The position numbers and the translations under genes were made by a program. DNA of 64,000 nucleotides from Zygnema circumcarinatum. Its lineage: Eukaryota; Streptophyta; Zygnematophyceae; Zygnematales; Zygnemataceae. The stretch's first letter is position 1; every line of letters begins with the position of its first letter. Positions 49,501 to 60,949 of this stretch are shown piece by piece. The stretch covers positions 2,489,730-2,553,729 of the forward strand of contig CM074808.1 of assembly GCA_037447605.1 (NCBI GenBank), given 5' to 3'. The notes below the pieces were generated by a model. It made no database searches, was not told where the DNA came from, and saw only the letters and a program-made list of their open reading frames with translations.

Positions 49501-50322
49501 AGTTCTATCTTACATAACGATCACAACTCAGCTAACGGTAATTCCTGGGCGAGCCCCCTTTACAAGAACTGTGGTCTTCTTGTAAATTCCACATCTGACA
49601 ACGGGCTGTTTTGATCTCCCTCCTGCAGAGATGCCCTTGGAGGTGCAGGACTCGGATTAGTGGTGTGCCGGAAGCTGGCCTCCCTCATGGGGGGCACCGT
49701 CCATTGCACAACCCATGAAGGCAGCGGCTCCTCCTTCTTCCTCGATCTCGAACTGCTGCGAGTGGCTGAACCCGAGGATGTGGACGAAGACTTCGAGCAC
49801 GGGCAGCAGTGGAACAACAGACTGAGAGGGGTTATCTACACCACTGTGGGAGAGTGGAGCAGCGCTGAGGAGGTAGCTTCTGCAGAGCACGTGAGCCCCA
49901 CAATGTCGCCCGTTGACGTGCAGGGGGGGGCGAGGACGGAGCAGCCGCCCACTCCCTCTGGAGAGGCAGCCGCTGAGAGTGCATCAGATGGGATGTGGTT
50001 TCCCGCGAGCGGTCTCATGTCAAGTGAGGGCTACGCAGCGGGGGGGCACTTGGAGCAGGCCTTTGGAGGGAAGTTCTCAGTGCAGGTGCTGAGAGAGATT
50101 ATCGACTGGCAAGAGGTCGCAGTTCTTGTAGAGGTGGAGGTGATGGACGCTCAGACTGGTGAGAGGAGTATGTCAATACAGGAGTGGGGATCGGCGCATC
50201 GCGTGGGGTCATTAGGGGAGGAGCTCCGAGCAGCCACTCGAAATGCTGTCATCACCGCAGCAAATTCATTATCGGCTATTGAACGTGAAGTTCTGTCGTC
50301 TACTTTTCGTTCAACGGGATGA
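40547..50322 (+). CDS. PHY: Phytochrome with bilin Cys and active-type histidine kinase (PHY-B*)
   Basis: 23 exons join in frame to 1306 residues: 40547-40711, 40997-41131, 41411-41518, 41647-41728, 41867-41941, 42076-42188, 42419-42487, 42997-43071, 43191-43317, 44594-44931, 45051-45125, 45244-45427, 45542-45681, 45833-45916, 46024-46191, 46327-46596, 46735-46935, 47196-47323, 47988-48138, 48304-48407, 48631-48751, 49006-49319, 49629-50322. Order: nPAS (FIQPFG 84-89), GAF ([18 protein letters not shown]; Asp271 in NDVPQ; bilin-attachment Cys321-His322 in GVAGCHKEY), PHY (HPRMSF 539-544), two PAS (591-865), HisKA ([16 protein letters not shown], His895), HATPase ([21 protein letters not shown]). 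No receiver follows, and the C-terminal ~190 residues are unassigned. It is expected to be a red/far-red sensor with kinase output. The ATG has a strong context (gcagccATGG). An in-frame ATG at 40451 would add 32 residues. Intron 2 has a GC donor (CAG|GCAAGC). Confidence 0.95.
43361..44552. repeat. 1.2-kb (CCCT)n tract inside PHY-B* intron 9
   Basis: About 1190 bp are almost pure TCCC units with occasional CTCC or CCTT interruptions. The tract fills most of the 1276-bp intron (43318-44593) that ends immediately before the exon carrying the bilin-binding Cys321. Donor CGAG|GTCAGT and acceptor GTACAG|GCGTGG keep the frame (STLRG-VAGCH). Open frames of 400-600 codons through it (Pro-Ser-Leu or Gly-Arg-Glu repeats) are artefacts. 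On the template strand it can form many G-quadruplexes. Confidence 0.93.
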
Positions 50323-52166
50323 CTGCAAGTCTTTTTGTGTACAAACTGCCAGAAACCCCTCAAGGATAACTTATCTACTTGAACCTGCCGCCAATGCAAT
50401 TGTATTATACGAGAAGGAGAAGTGGCATTCAGTAGTGATAGAGCAGACGTCTGACCCTAATGTCATTTGTAGCTAGCACGGGCTTGCCTGCCAGTGCAGG
50501 CGGAGCAGAGGTCATGTGCACCTCTGTTCACCTGCCTTCTGTAACTGGCGGTTATTTTTGGGATCAGCAAGCGCGAGCGGCTAGAGACCCCAGACAACGA
50601 AGGAGCAAAGTGTAAGCCAGCCCGCAGCATGCTTTTTTATGGCCCCTGCAACCGTGCTGCTTCCTGACTGTCTGCACACGTCTCAAGCAGTGAGAGGAGG
50701 TTAAACGGTTCGCTCTGCACAAATTGCTGGTCAATGCGGCCGCCTGCTGTGGCCAAGACTCCAGCCAGATGCTCTCATCTCCCTGTGGCTGCCGCTGCCT
50801 GAAGTACCCTCTGCACTCTCGCTCCGTGAACTGCCAATAAGGAATCGACAGAGATGACCCTCGGTGAACTGCAGGTTGTCTCCCTGTCTATTTAGATGCA
50901 GGGCATTAATAGAGGGACTGAGACGTCGAAGGTGCGTATGTGAACGTGTTTGCATACAGTGTAGAGCTTGAGGTAGAAAGCTGGATTCACTTGGATAAGG
51001 TGCGTCAAATGTAGAAGTGGTTATTGTCGCTGAAGCCAGTTGGAGCAGCAACGGTAGGAGCTGCATACTTGCCAAGCTTATATCGTCTCCCTCTCGTTGG
51101 AATAAATTGGCAAGTTGCGGTTTTGGAATTGTGAAATTCTGTGTCAGTTTGCAAAGTGGCAAAGTCATGGGCTTGTTTACGAAAAGTGTAAGGGCCCGTT
51201 ATAGGTCGTTGGTCTTGGAGCAGGATTTGCCGCTCTGTAGGACTTCAGATTATTTACGCTCGCTTTGCTTCAAAGTGACTACTTGATCGATGGAGATCAC
51301 AGAAACGAAAGCAATCCGCCCCATGCTTGCATACGATGTCTGGGTAGAGTAGAGCCACCAGCTTTGTGTCTGGAATGTGTCGTCTTTATGTTCTCGCACG
51401 AGTAAGGAGGGATGTGTTGTGTAACTTGTGTTGCATACAGCAGACTGCTGTCCATGTTGACATAGTGCCCATGTAGGAGCATGATGAGTAATTCAATAAC
51501 AGACATAAATCCAGAGAGTTAGCCACAACTTGACGACAAAATTCGGCTCATCAAGTGAGTTGACGTATGAAAGTGGTTTAGAGGAATGCGAGAGACAAGA
51601 CCTGTCAAGCTGGAACTTTTGAAGCACGTGGATTGCCCAATTGAAAGTAGTTCACAACCTTCCGGCTTATCCCCATGTTAGCGCTATTGACACTCACCAG
51701 TAAGGCAATGGCAACCGACCTTGAGTGTAAGCCAGCCATGGCCTCGCTCTCCTTCTAGCCAAGTACCCGATGACCCTTTAAACCGAGCACCACCTTCTCT
51801 CTTGTAGTCACCCCAACCTTGCCAACTCCCTTGTCCCCTCACCTTTCACGATCCCCCTCCCCTGGGCTACCACACGAAGCCCCACGAGCCCCCCCCTCCC
51901 CAAAGTATGGAGCATGCGCCCATGCGCCCCAACACCCGTCCTCCGCCCCCTAGCGCCCCCCCCCCCGCCCGGCGGGGCGGCGCCCCAAAATATCAGCGCC
52001 CCCTCCAAGAGCCAATGGTCGCCTCCCCCGTTCCGGACGCGCCGCGTGCGCCACGTGGACTCTCGCACGTGTTACGGCATCCTCCCATTGGGCAGCGCGG
52101 GCTGCGCGTGACATAAATCGACATCAGCTGGATGGGCGGGCGCTTCCCTCTTTCGCCCTCACTTTC
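50323..52166. other. Intergenic between PHY-B* and 6PGDH
   Basis: Searched for a receiver exon (a DDxP-type start, a phospho-Asp strand, an SAN/GKP pair) to extend PHY-B*; none was seen. No other exon is supported. The final 250 bp before 6PGDH are C-rich. Unlike most promoters here, they have no GTAC cluster. Confidence 0.45.
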
Positions 52167-55100
52167 ATGGCGGCTCTCGCGCCCGCGCTTGCCCTCTCCC
52201 GCTCCGCCCTCGCCCCCGGCCCCGCCCGCTGCGCGCCGCCTCCTGCCGCAGAGCTCGCCTCGCGCCCCGCGCTCGTGCCAGCTGTGCTTGGAGTCTCCGG
52301 CAGAGAGCGCGACTGCTGCTTCTTTGGTAAGGATAGGGAGCTGCGGCAGGCAAGGCTGTTGAAGGGTGGGGTATGGTGGCTGGGAGGTTTTGACTCGGGG
52401 GTGTTCGGTCGTTTGCAGGGGAGTCGGTGCAGACGCGGGACTTGCCGTGCAGGAGAAAGCGCCAGCAGCAGCCGACGCTCGTCCGGGCAGCAGTTGCAAG
52501 TGATCAGTTCACTTCAACGTAAGGGATATGACTAGCCTAGCGACAGTTGTTCGAGATAATGAGAAAAAAATCTGGCTTCTTTTGCAAGGATTATTTCAGC
52601 TTTTGAGTGTCTAATAGTAACGTCACTTGCTTTTCACTCGAGAGGACTCTTGAGTTGTACTTCGTTCTCAGTTACAGCTGCTTTTGGATCGTTGCGCAGA
52701 ATGGCGGAGAAAGCACAAGAGCTCTCAAGGATTGGCCTTGTAGGCCTTGCTGTGATGGGACAGGTAAGCCGCTGAGAGATTGTGAAGCAGCTGGATGCCC
52801 ACTTTTGCTTTCTGAACGTTTTCTGGCTAGTTTACCCGTTATCGAGCAGAATGTGCTGAGCTCTGCTGTACTTTATGACAGAATCTCGCTCTCAACATTG
52901 CGGAAAAAGGGTTTCCGATTTCAGTATACAATCGATCTTCAAACAAAGTGGATGAGACTGTCGCTAGGGCGAAAGTGGAGGGCGACTTACCTCTGAAGGG
53001 GTTTTATAGTCCGAAAGAATTTGTGGAGTCGATTCAAAAGCCACGGTGAGGGTAGCTTCAAGTTTTGACGCCAAGAGCTGTGCAGTACTCATCTGGCAAT
53101 CGCATGTGCCATTGCGTTTGGATGGCATTCCCAAATTTAATCGTCTATTGACTGTATTCTAATATGGCTGAATCTTTCTTTATTTCACAGGTCCATCATT
53201 ATATTGGTGAAGGCCGGATCTCCTGTTGATCAGACTATTGAGACCCTTTCTCAATTTTTGGAGCCCGGTGATTGCATTATCGACGGTGGAAATGAATGGT
53301 AAATCACATTTCTTCAACGCCTAGAACTTGAACAGGAAGAAACAACAGGCAATTGTCTATCTTGAAAAATGACCCATACGGTGTTTATTTTTTAGGTGGA
53401 AATAGGTATTTAGGGAAAGCGCGTGCATTGTCTTTAACTTGTAATATTCGTGTGGCAGGTATGAGAACACGGAAAGGCGTGCGAAGGCAGTTGCAGAGAA
53501 GGGTCTTCAATATCTGGGGATGGGAGTTTCTGGAGGCGAGGAAGGTGCTCGTAATGGACCGTCTTTGATGCCTGGCGGGACACTTGAAGCCTACAAATAC
53601 ATTGAGGATGTTGTACAGAAGGTGGCAGCTCAGGTTAATGATGGACCCTGCGTTACATATGTTGGCAAGGGCGGGGCGGGAAACTTCGTGAAGATGGTAC
53701 ACAATGGTATAGAGTACGGCGACATGCAGCTTATTGCCGAATCGTAAGTCTTTATCTTTCCGACAAAGGTTGTATCACGTATCAGGGATGGCTTCCTTTT
53801 GGCAGTAGATGTTTTATGCACAGTTTTTTCCATAAGGCAGTGGTCTTAAAAATGTGATTATACAGACTCTAGCCCGGAAGAATCGTTGTTGCTTGTGTCC
53901 GTAAAATGAGAATCTTGTTATTGCCGTATCACTTAAGTGCATTTGCTGACAATCTGTACAAGTTCTTTTGTGCATTTCATGATCCAGTTACGACGTCTTG
54001 AAAAGTGTTGGCGGGTTAACAAACCAGGAATTAGCTGCAGCTTTCAATGAATGGAACCATGGGGAACTTGAGAGCTTCTTGGTAGAAATTACCGCCGACA
54101 TTTTCAGTGTCAAGGATGATCTTGCTGAGGGAGAACTGGTGGACAAGATTTTGGACAAGACGGGCATGAAAGGAACCGGAAAGTGGACAGTGCAACAAGC
54201 TGCGGAGCTCTCCATCGCTGCCCCTACCATTGCAGCTTCATTAGACTCGCGGTTTCTCAGCGGACTGAAAGATGAACGCGTTGCTGCAGCTGAAGTGTAC
54301 AAGCAAGCCGGAATAGAAGACGTGCAGCAATCGCCAAATGTGGATAAGCAGACTCTTATAGATGATGTGCGGAAGGTGAGAGTAACACTCTGAACTGCAT
54401 TATTCAGGTCTCCTTTCGGATACATGACTATATGGTGGGACGCACGCCTTCCTATTTCCTCATACTGTTTATTTCCCGGCTTGAATCTTTGGCATTAGGT
54501 TCCATTTCGATGCCAGAATGCTGGGAACTACTTTCTTTGGGAGTTGCTGTTTGAGCACGTTAACTTTGCCTTCGTCTATTTTTTTTTTCCTTCTTGGCCA
54601 GATCAGGCTGTGTTCTTTTCTATGCCCAGGATGTGCTGGAAGGATATGTCCTCTGTCACTGTCTGGTGTTGCCGACAGGAGACCTCACTTCGTCGTTTTT
54701 TTTTTTTTGACACAGGCACTTTATGCAGCTAAAATCTGCAGCTACGCCCAGGGCATGAACATCATTCGGGCAAAGAGTTTGGAGCAAGGCTGGGACTTGA
54801 ATCTGGGCGAGCTTGCACGGATTTGGAAGGGAGGCTGCATTATTCGAGCTATCTTTCTTGACCGCATCAAGAAGGTGACTATGTTCTTCAATTCTTTTTA
54901 CTTTGCTACTGAGAGATCGACACCGTCTGTTCTATATGCCATATTATGCGTTTGGAGCACCGGGCAGCTCAAACGGTTTTCCGACACAGTCGCCTTCCAG
55001 AGTTTTTGCTATTGTAGCTGACTGTTGATTTTGTGGTGAACACGATACAGGCATACGATCGCAACCCTGCTCTGGCAAGCCTGCTGGTAGACCCTGAGTT

Positions 55101-56264
55101 TGCACAAGAGATGGTGGAGAGGCAGGGGGCCTGGCGTCGGGTCGTTTCCTTGGCAATTGCGGCCGGAGTGAGCACACCCGGTCTGAGCGCGAGGTGAGGC
55201 TGACATTCCACTTATTGTAGGGTGTAGATTTTGGCAGCCATGTTGGTTAGTAACATGCAACGCCACCCCTTGAACAGCCCAGAAAATGCCATTTAGTTCG
55301 TGAGCATTTTTGCTGTCTGCATTATCTTCATTCTCAGTTTGGCAACTTTAGCACAGAGCTCATCATCAGTGCGCATCGGAATCTCTTACTTTTGGCTTAT
55401 ACTTTCCAACTTCAAAATTTTGAGACTAATAACTGGTGGCATTGGAAATAAAGAGCATTTGGTGATGCCCCTGGCGACTGTTCGTCAATGTCCATTGTCA
55501 CATTCAAGTGACTTGGTGTATGCTTGTACACTGGGATAGGTGTGAAAAGTAGGGTGCCAGTTGTCGGCCGCCTCTGACATGCAATGCAACTTTACTTCGC
55601 TGAGAAGGCTATTGTTCTTGACAAGAATTGCTGTAGTAACTCTGAACATGTTTCGATTCTTCTAGGATCAAGGTGCACTTATGTTGGTTAGTCCAAGCTC
55701 TTGTCACAATTAAAGCCTTTTTTACTGGAGTCTCGATAGCCGAGGTTGCAGAACATCTTAGCGTTGCTATGCTTATGCTGGGATTTCTGTGGAGGACAGT
55801 CGTTGCCCAGCGTCTTGTGGACAGTTAGCAGCTACCATTGTATCTTGCTTTTTTGACTTCTAGCTGACGGTCTTGTCCTGAGGATTTGCAGCCTTGCGTA
55901 CTTTGATACCTATCGGAGGGCGCGCTTGCCGGCTAATCTGGTGCAGGTAAGAAACCTAGTTAGGATGTTTCGTTACGTTGAGGCTCTTTGGGTCTGGCTC
56001 TACCATACACACCTTTTCTGTTTAGTATATGTGCCTCTGGGAGTTCCATACATTTGGTACTTGATTGCTAAGTTTAGAGCTATTGTGAAAAGAAACTGTG
56101 GTCGGAGACTTGGCTCCTTGAAGCTGCTAAACTAAACTCCCTGTAATTGGTATCGTCAGGCACAACGTGATTACTTTGGTGCGCACACATATGAGCGTGT
56201 GGATCGGGATGGAGCTTACCACACTGAGTGGTTCAAAATAGCGAAGGAGGTCAATCAGAACTGA
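52167..56264 (+). CDS. PGD: 6-phosphogluconate dehydrogenase, decarboxylating, probably plastidic
   Basis: Eleven exons (52167-52326, 52419-52518, 52700-52763, 52882-53045, 53191-53298, 53459-53743, 53988-54375, 54716-54874, 55051-55193, 55892-55946, 56160-56264) join in frame to 576 residues. The enzyme oxidises 6-phosphogluconate to ribulose 5-phosphate and CO2 with NADP in the oxidative pentose phosphate pathway. It has the Rossmann motif [16 protein letters not shown] (from residue 98), the substrate segments [20 protein letters not shown] and [20 protein letters not shown] (catalytic Lys277), and a C-terminus with [13 protein letters not shown]. About 87 residues precede the conserved core. 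They are rich in Ala, Arg, Ser and Pro and poor in acids, as in plastid transit peptides. An internal Met88 (TMAEKAQEL) could start a cytosolic form, which is inference only. Confidence 0.96.
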
Positions 56265-57059
56265 GCAACGGGACGGGCAGGCTGCACGCGCATCATGGGG
56301 GAGAGGTTCCGGAGTTGAACAGGAGTGGAGGCAGACATTGGTTATGTTATTAGGGTTGTTTAGCAAACCCAATGGATAACTGCACTGTATTTGAAGCCTG
56401 TGGTACTGGCAAAGCCGCTTTGAAATATTCTTCAAGCAAGTTCCTGAATGGAACAGGAATGTTTTGTAGCTGCTTGCTCAGCATGTATTGTTTTTTTGAT
56501 GTTTACTATCATGAGGTTAGAGGATCCCATACATTGATGAAAACCAGTCTGCGGTGCGTGCTGAATGTGCATCCAGTTTTTCGCCCTCATGTGCTTTGCC
56601 GCCAAGTTGCCTCTGTCCTAACGGTAATGTCATACGGCAAGAAATGATACTGTAGATCAATGCCACTTCCTTCCCTGAAAGTTAGGACTCTTTTCTTGAC
56701 ACACTGTACTATGATGCTTTAAGTACCGTACATCGCGGTTCCCTGCCTTTCTGCTGTCCCTTGCCAGTGGTTTCGATGCCCGCTCTTGGTCGTAGCCCCC
56801 GCTGGCATTTGTTAATCGTCTCGTACAGTACAATCCTGAGGAATTTGATCCGTTGAATATGCGGAATCTGGGATTCCATGTCGTTAGAGAGGTCCTCGAT
56901 AGACGAATCTTCACTTTTCGTTATCAATCCGTCGGTACAGTAGGGGGTCCTCATATTTTCCACCCTGGTTCTGGCCAATACGAGGCGAAAATATTGATTT
57001 TGCATATATAAGGTTCGTGTTACAAATAGACGGGTGGTATTATGTTAGAGTTCATGTTG

Positions 57060-57235
57060 GATCGTACGTCTCGTACCGTATGATATCGTACCGTATCGTA
57101 CTGTTTCGTTTAGTATCGTATCGTATCGTGCCATATCGTGACGCATAGACGTAGTTTTCCGCTTTTTGTTCGTCTCAGCTCGTACGGCTCGTACGGACAA
57201 TACCATATCGGGGCGTTTCGTATCGTATCGTATCG
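57060..57235. repeat. Degenerate TCGTA-pentamer / CGTACG block
   Basis: Repeated tatcgtatcgtatcg and tcgtaccgtatcgtac strings with a five-base rhythm, plus cgtacg palindromes. Composition resembles the PDX1 upstream block. Confidence 0.6.
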
Positions 57236-57827
57236 AGCCAGGAAGAAGGGGAGAAGAGCGAGCGCCTCTTACGGCGGCACGAGCGGGGAGATTAGGTGAG
57301 TTTTGCGTAAGCCCGTGTAGCACAAGATAAGTGGGGTTGAAAGGAGACTGCTGAGCTAGTTGCAGGTGCTGTACGGCCACTCGCGCGTCCGTGCTGAAAT
57401 TGATGAAGGGTTGGGTTGGTTCTGTGGGTCTGCCTGCAGCATAGAGCCAGGATCCGGGAGATTCAGAGGTACGCGCAGCGGAAGACGTAGGGATCCTGAA
57501 GATGTTCCCACGGCGGCTGAACCCGATGCGCAAAAGAGCCCTTCGCCCAGGGCTCTCCTCCCTGTCTCTCTTCAGCTAGTCTTAGCTAGGCTTCTAGTTA
57601 TCATTGGTCATTGGGAGGAATGTAAAGGCGAGGATAGAACAAGATGGTAGCTTGGCATAGTAGGCGTAAAGGGAAAACAGGATTTCAACCTAGATAAAGG
57701 TTGTATTTTGGAAAATCACTGGCCAGTGATTGGCGAGTTATGCGTTACAATGAAAGTATCTTCGCGCAGAAATCTTTATGCATTTTGGGCTGAGATGGGG
57801 CGTCACGGATGCTGCTCGGCAAAGAAG

Positions 57828-57886
57828 ACTCTTTCTCTCTCTCTCTCTCTCTATCTATGGCATGGAACTCTCTCTCTCTCTCACAC
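57828..57886. repeat. (CT)n microsatellite
   Basis: Two CT runs separated by atctatggcatggaa. Simple repeat, no gene. Confidence 0.85.
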
Positions 57887-59498
57887 TTAGCATCATTCTT
57901 GGTATTGAAGGAAGAAGAAGAACAAGACAACGAAACCACCGCAGCAAATACAAATACTAAGCCCGGCACTAAAAGACAAACAAAGCATCAGCGACATCCC
58001 ATCTACTTAACGCGACGTAGATCTTGAGCCTTACGCCCATTGGCGGCCTCGATTGGCCAACTGCCTTCCAGGGAAGGCCTGGCCCGACTCACGTGGAGCC
58101 TTGGGGATGGGTCAGCAGTGTCAGTGACCTTGGTGTTCGAGTGCCTGCTATTTTGGATGGTGTCTTGTTAAGGTGGGCCGCCAACACATGGCGCCGCCTT
58201 ACAGCATTCTCAAGTCGGCTGACTCCACGGATTCGCTGATCGTGACCACCCGGAAGAGGCATATGTCAAGTCTGATTGAGCCGGCGCCGTCCAGTCAAAC
58301 CTTGACTCCGTTCACGCTACATGCAGCACATGCAGGAGGAAAAACGAAGACACGCCCTGCTTGGTATAATGAAAAAGAGAAGACAAAGAGGCATGGGGAG
58401 CGATGGTAAGCGGGGGCGGGGGCGCGTGAGGCGAAGTCGGCGGTGGAAGCTTCGCGTACGATGGCAATAGGGGTATTATCGGAGGCCGTGCTCGGAAGAG
58501 GCGGCGGTGGCGAAATGTGTTGAAAGGGGAGCCAAAAAGTGGCGGGAGTGCGGAAGTGGCAGCGGGAATTAGAAATGGACCAATGATGCGTCATGGCGAG
58601 GGTCACGGAGGCGGCGGCCATTCGCCCGAGCGGTCAGCCGCCAGCGGGGGAGGAACGGCGGCGTGGCGGCGCGAATGTCGATCGATGGGAACGCCCGGCG
58701 CGGAATTTCCCACTAGGAAATCGAGGAGCCCTCGAAATGATGGCCCAACCGGGATCCGGCGGACCCGGCCTATGTGAAGGGGCCCAACCGCGGAAGCCCG
58801 TGGAGTAAGGTTTGGCAAGATTCTGAGCCAAATGAGGCGGCATTAGCCACGATTGGCGGGAGAAGCGGTAGCGTCGGCGCCTCCCAAAATCGGTGATTTA
58901 GCCAGCATGCTTGCCTTGATGAGTGGTGGGGAGCCTGGAATCTAGGGTTTGAAGCGGAGGCGGGGAGTTGAAGCTGCAAGCCGAGCCGATCCGAGAGGCG
59001 TCGCCGTGGAAAGAGGGAGCTCCAGCGAAGTCGGCGCGCGGGGCTTCACATTATAGAGGCTAAATTAGGCCGAGGAAGCGGTGGAGGGAGGTGCACCGAG
59101 GGTGTTGTAGGTGAAGACCAGGGAGGGATGACCTGCAGCGCCCGATCCGCCCCTCGGCTCAGCGCGGCGCGGTACCTGCGCATCCTTGGCCGGTCTGAAT
59201 GAGTACGTTCCGCGAGCCCATTACGCGGGGAAGTAGGGAGCTAGAAGGTGGCGGTAAGGCAATCACGGAAGTCACCGCATAGGCTTTAGCGATGCCCCTT
59301 GTATTGATTGCCATTGTCGGGAAGTGGGCCAGTATTAGGGTAGAAGTGGCGGTGAATGATACCCGTCGAGGCGAGAGCAGAGTGGATGGAATAATTAGAT
59401 GCATTTGCATGAACTTCCACCCACTTGATAACCATGTCCGCGGCTAGGAGACCCGAATGTAGCGGGAGGGTGCCGAGGCGGGGGATAGGTGTCAATGT

Positions 59499-59714
59499 TC
59501 AATCTTGGCGCCTGGTAGGGATCTCACCCATCTCCAGGGTTGGCGGTCGGGGAGCGAGGCGCAGCGTTGGCAGTGCGAGGGATTTGAATGTAGCGGCTAA
59601 CGCCATGGAGGCGGGCCAATAATAAGCTCTGCGGCGAGGCGACCATCTTCTTCTTCTGGCGAGGTGGAATCCGCCCGGTAGAGATAAATTGGCGACATCC
59701 GGGGGTATCTCCAT
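59499..59714 (-). pseudogene. Integrase N-terminal remnant
   Basis: RRRAYYWPASMALAATFKSL resembles the YYWPGM segment after the integrase zinc-binding region. The HHCC cysteines are not visible in frame. A further weak segment (IKWVEVHA, near 59,420) may be from the catalytic core. Confidence 0.5.
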
Positions 59715-60026
59715 CGTTCATTGGGGAGAGCGGGGAAGGCGGAGGGAGTGCGAATTTGTCCTTCATCATCAGCGAGAGAAATTCAAGGCGGCGGGCGGCC
59801 GAGCCCTCTCCGATTATTAAAGTGATAAAGGGGGCAATGTCTTGGTCATGGCGTAGCGGGAAGGGAGGAGTACACGGGGCCGTCTCTCATTTGGCCGGGG
59901 AAATGGGGAGGAAGTAAAAAGGGCGTAAGCCACGTAAGTCATCCATGAGGGATTTCCACGGATCCGCATGGGGGGTGGCGTGGGTGAAGTGGGGTCCTCC
60001 AATGGAGGTAGTGGCGGTGGCGAATA

Positions 60027-60513
60027 TCACGTCGACCCATCTAGCGAATAGGACATCATCACCGAGGGCTTGGCGGCAATAAAAATCTCAATGGGAAGAT
60101 GCTCAGGGTTCAAGAGGGTGGGTGGAGGGATGGGTTCAGGAACGGCCGGATCGTGACAGAGGAGGGGAGCCGAAGGATTGCGACTGAGGCCGTCAGCATT
60201 GCCGTGACTGCGGCCGGGACGGTGAGTGACCTTAAGTACATTATACCACTCCAACTACATCACCCGCTCTAGGTACAAGCTTGGGAAGCGTGGTAGCCAT
60301 GATGATGTGCAGCAGTGAGGGCATGTGGTCGATCCGGATGATAATGGGCTGGTAGGCCGTGAAGAGCTTGAACTTCTCGAGTGCCCAGAGGATAGCCGCG
60401 GCCTCACCCTCAGTAGGGTTGTACTTGGTCTCGGTTTCTGAACAAACCCTGCTAAGCACTGCCAACTGACCCGTTATTTCCCCCACATCCGAGAATGCTT
60501 GAGAAACGGCCAC
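60027..60513 (-). pseudogene. RNase H and linker remnant of the retrotransposon
   Basis: AVLSRVCSETETKYNPTEGE then AAAILWALEKFKLF and IRIDHMPSLLHI match the RNase H order (target strand, conserved Glu, HALK-like strand). A frame change precedes RPGRSHGNADGLSRNP, the conserved end of RNase H in this class. Confidence 0.8.
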
Positions 60514-60949
60514 ACTGCCCAGAAACTGTCACGACTCCGGTCACATCTCAATAATAATGGTGGGGCGGGGTAGGGGTCCAATTGATCACAGGAGCCTTGA
60601 GGAGCTGAAGGAGGCACTCTTGGCGCTTTGGAAGGCAGAATCTAAAACAAACTCCATTAAGTAGTGAACTCCGTGCTACTCCAGAGCATACTTAGGGCAG
60701 CGCCCGTGAGGCATAACCCTTAATGAACCGGCGATAGAAGGAGGTGAGTCCCAAGAAAGACTTGAGCTGAGTGAGATTACATTGGAATGGGCATGGAGTC
60801 AATTACTTCCAATTTTGTGAGTGATAGTTTGGAGCCATTGGTCACCGATTACTGCTGAGATCAGTGAATCTCTGGTGGCCCCATTTTGCACTTCTTGGGT
60901 GCAATCTTGAGGCCTTGCTTGATGATGAGAGTATTGCCGAGGACTTAGT

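Larger units (their letters stand above)
56265..58500. other. Intergenic right of 6PGDH
   Basis: No exon is firmly supported. A block of degenerate TCGTA/CGTATCG repeats (57,060-57,235) is followed by a GC-rich stretch ending in a good donor (GATTAG|GTGAGT, near 57,297) and an acceptor (GTTGCAG, near 57,365). This is the layout of a promoter plus 5' non-coding exon on the plus strand, but I cannot follow a protein from it. A CT microsatellite lies at about 57,830-57,885. Confidence 0.35.

Noticed and set aside
50323-52166. A missed receiver exon for PHY-B*
   Set aside because: No DDxP, phospho-Asp strand or GKP motif was found in any frame, and the TGA at 50,322 ends the frame without a donor.
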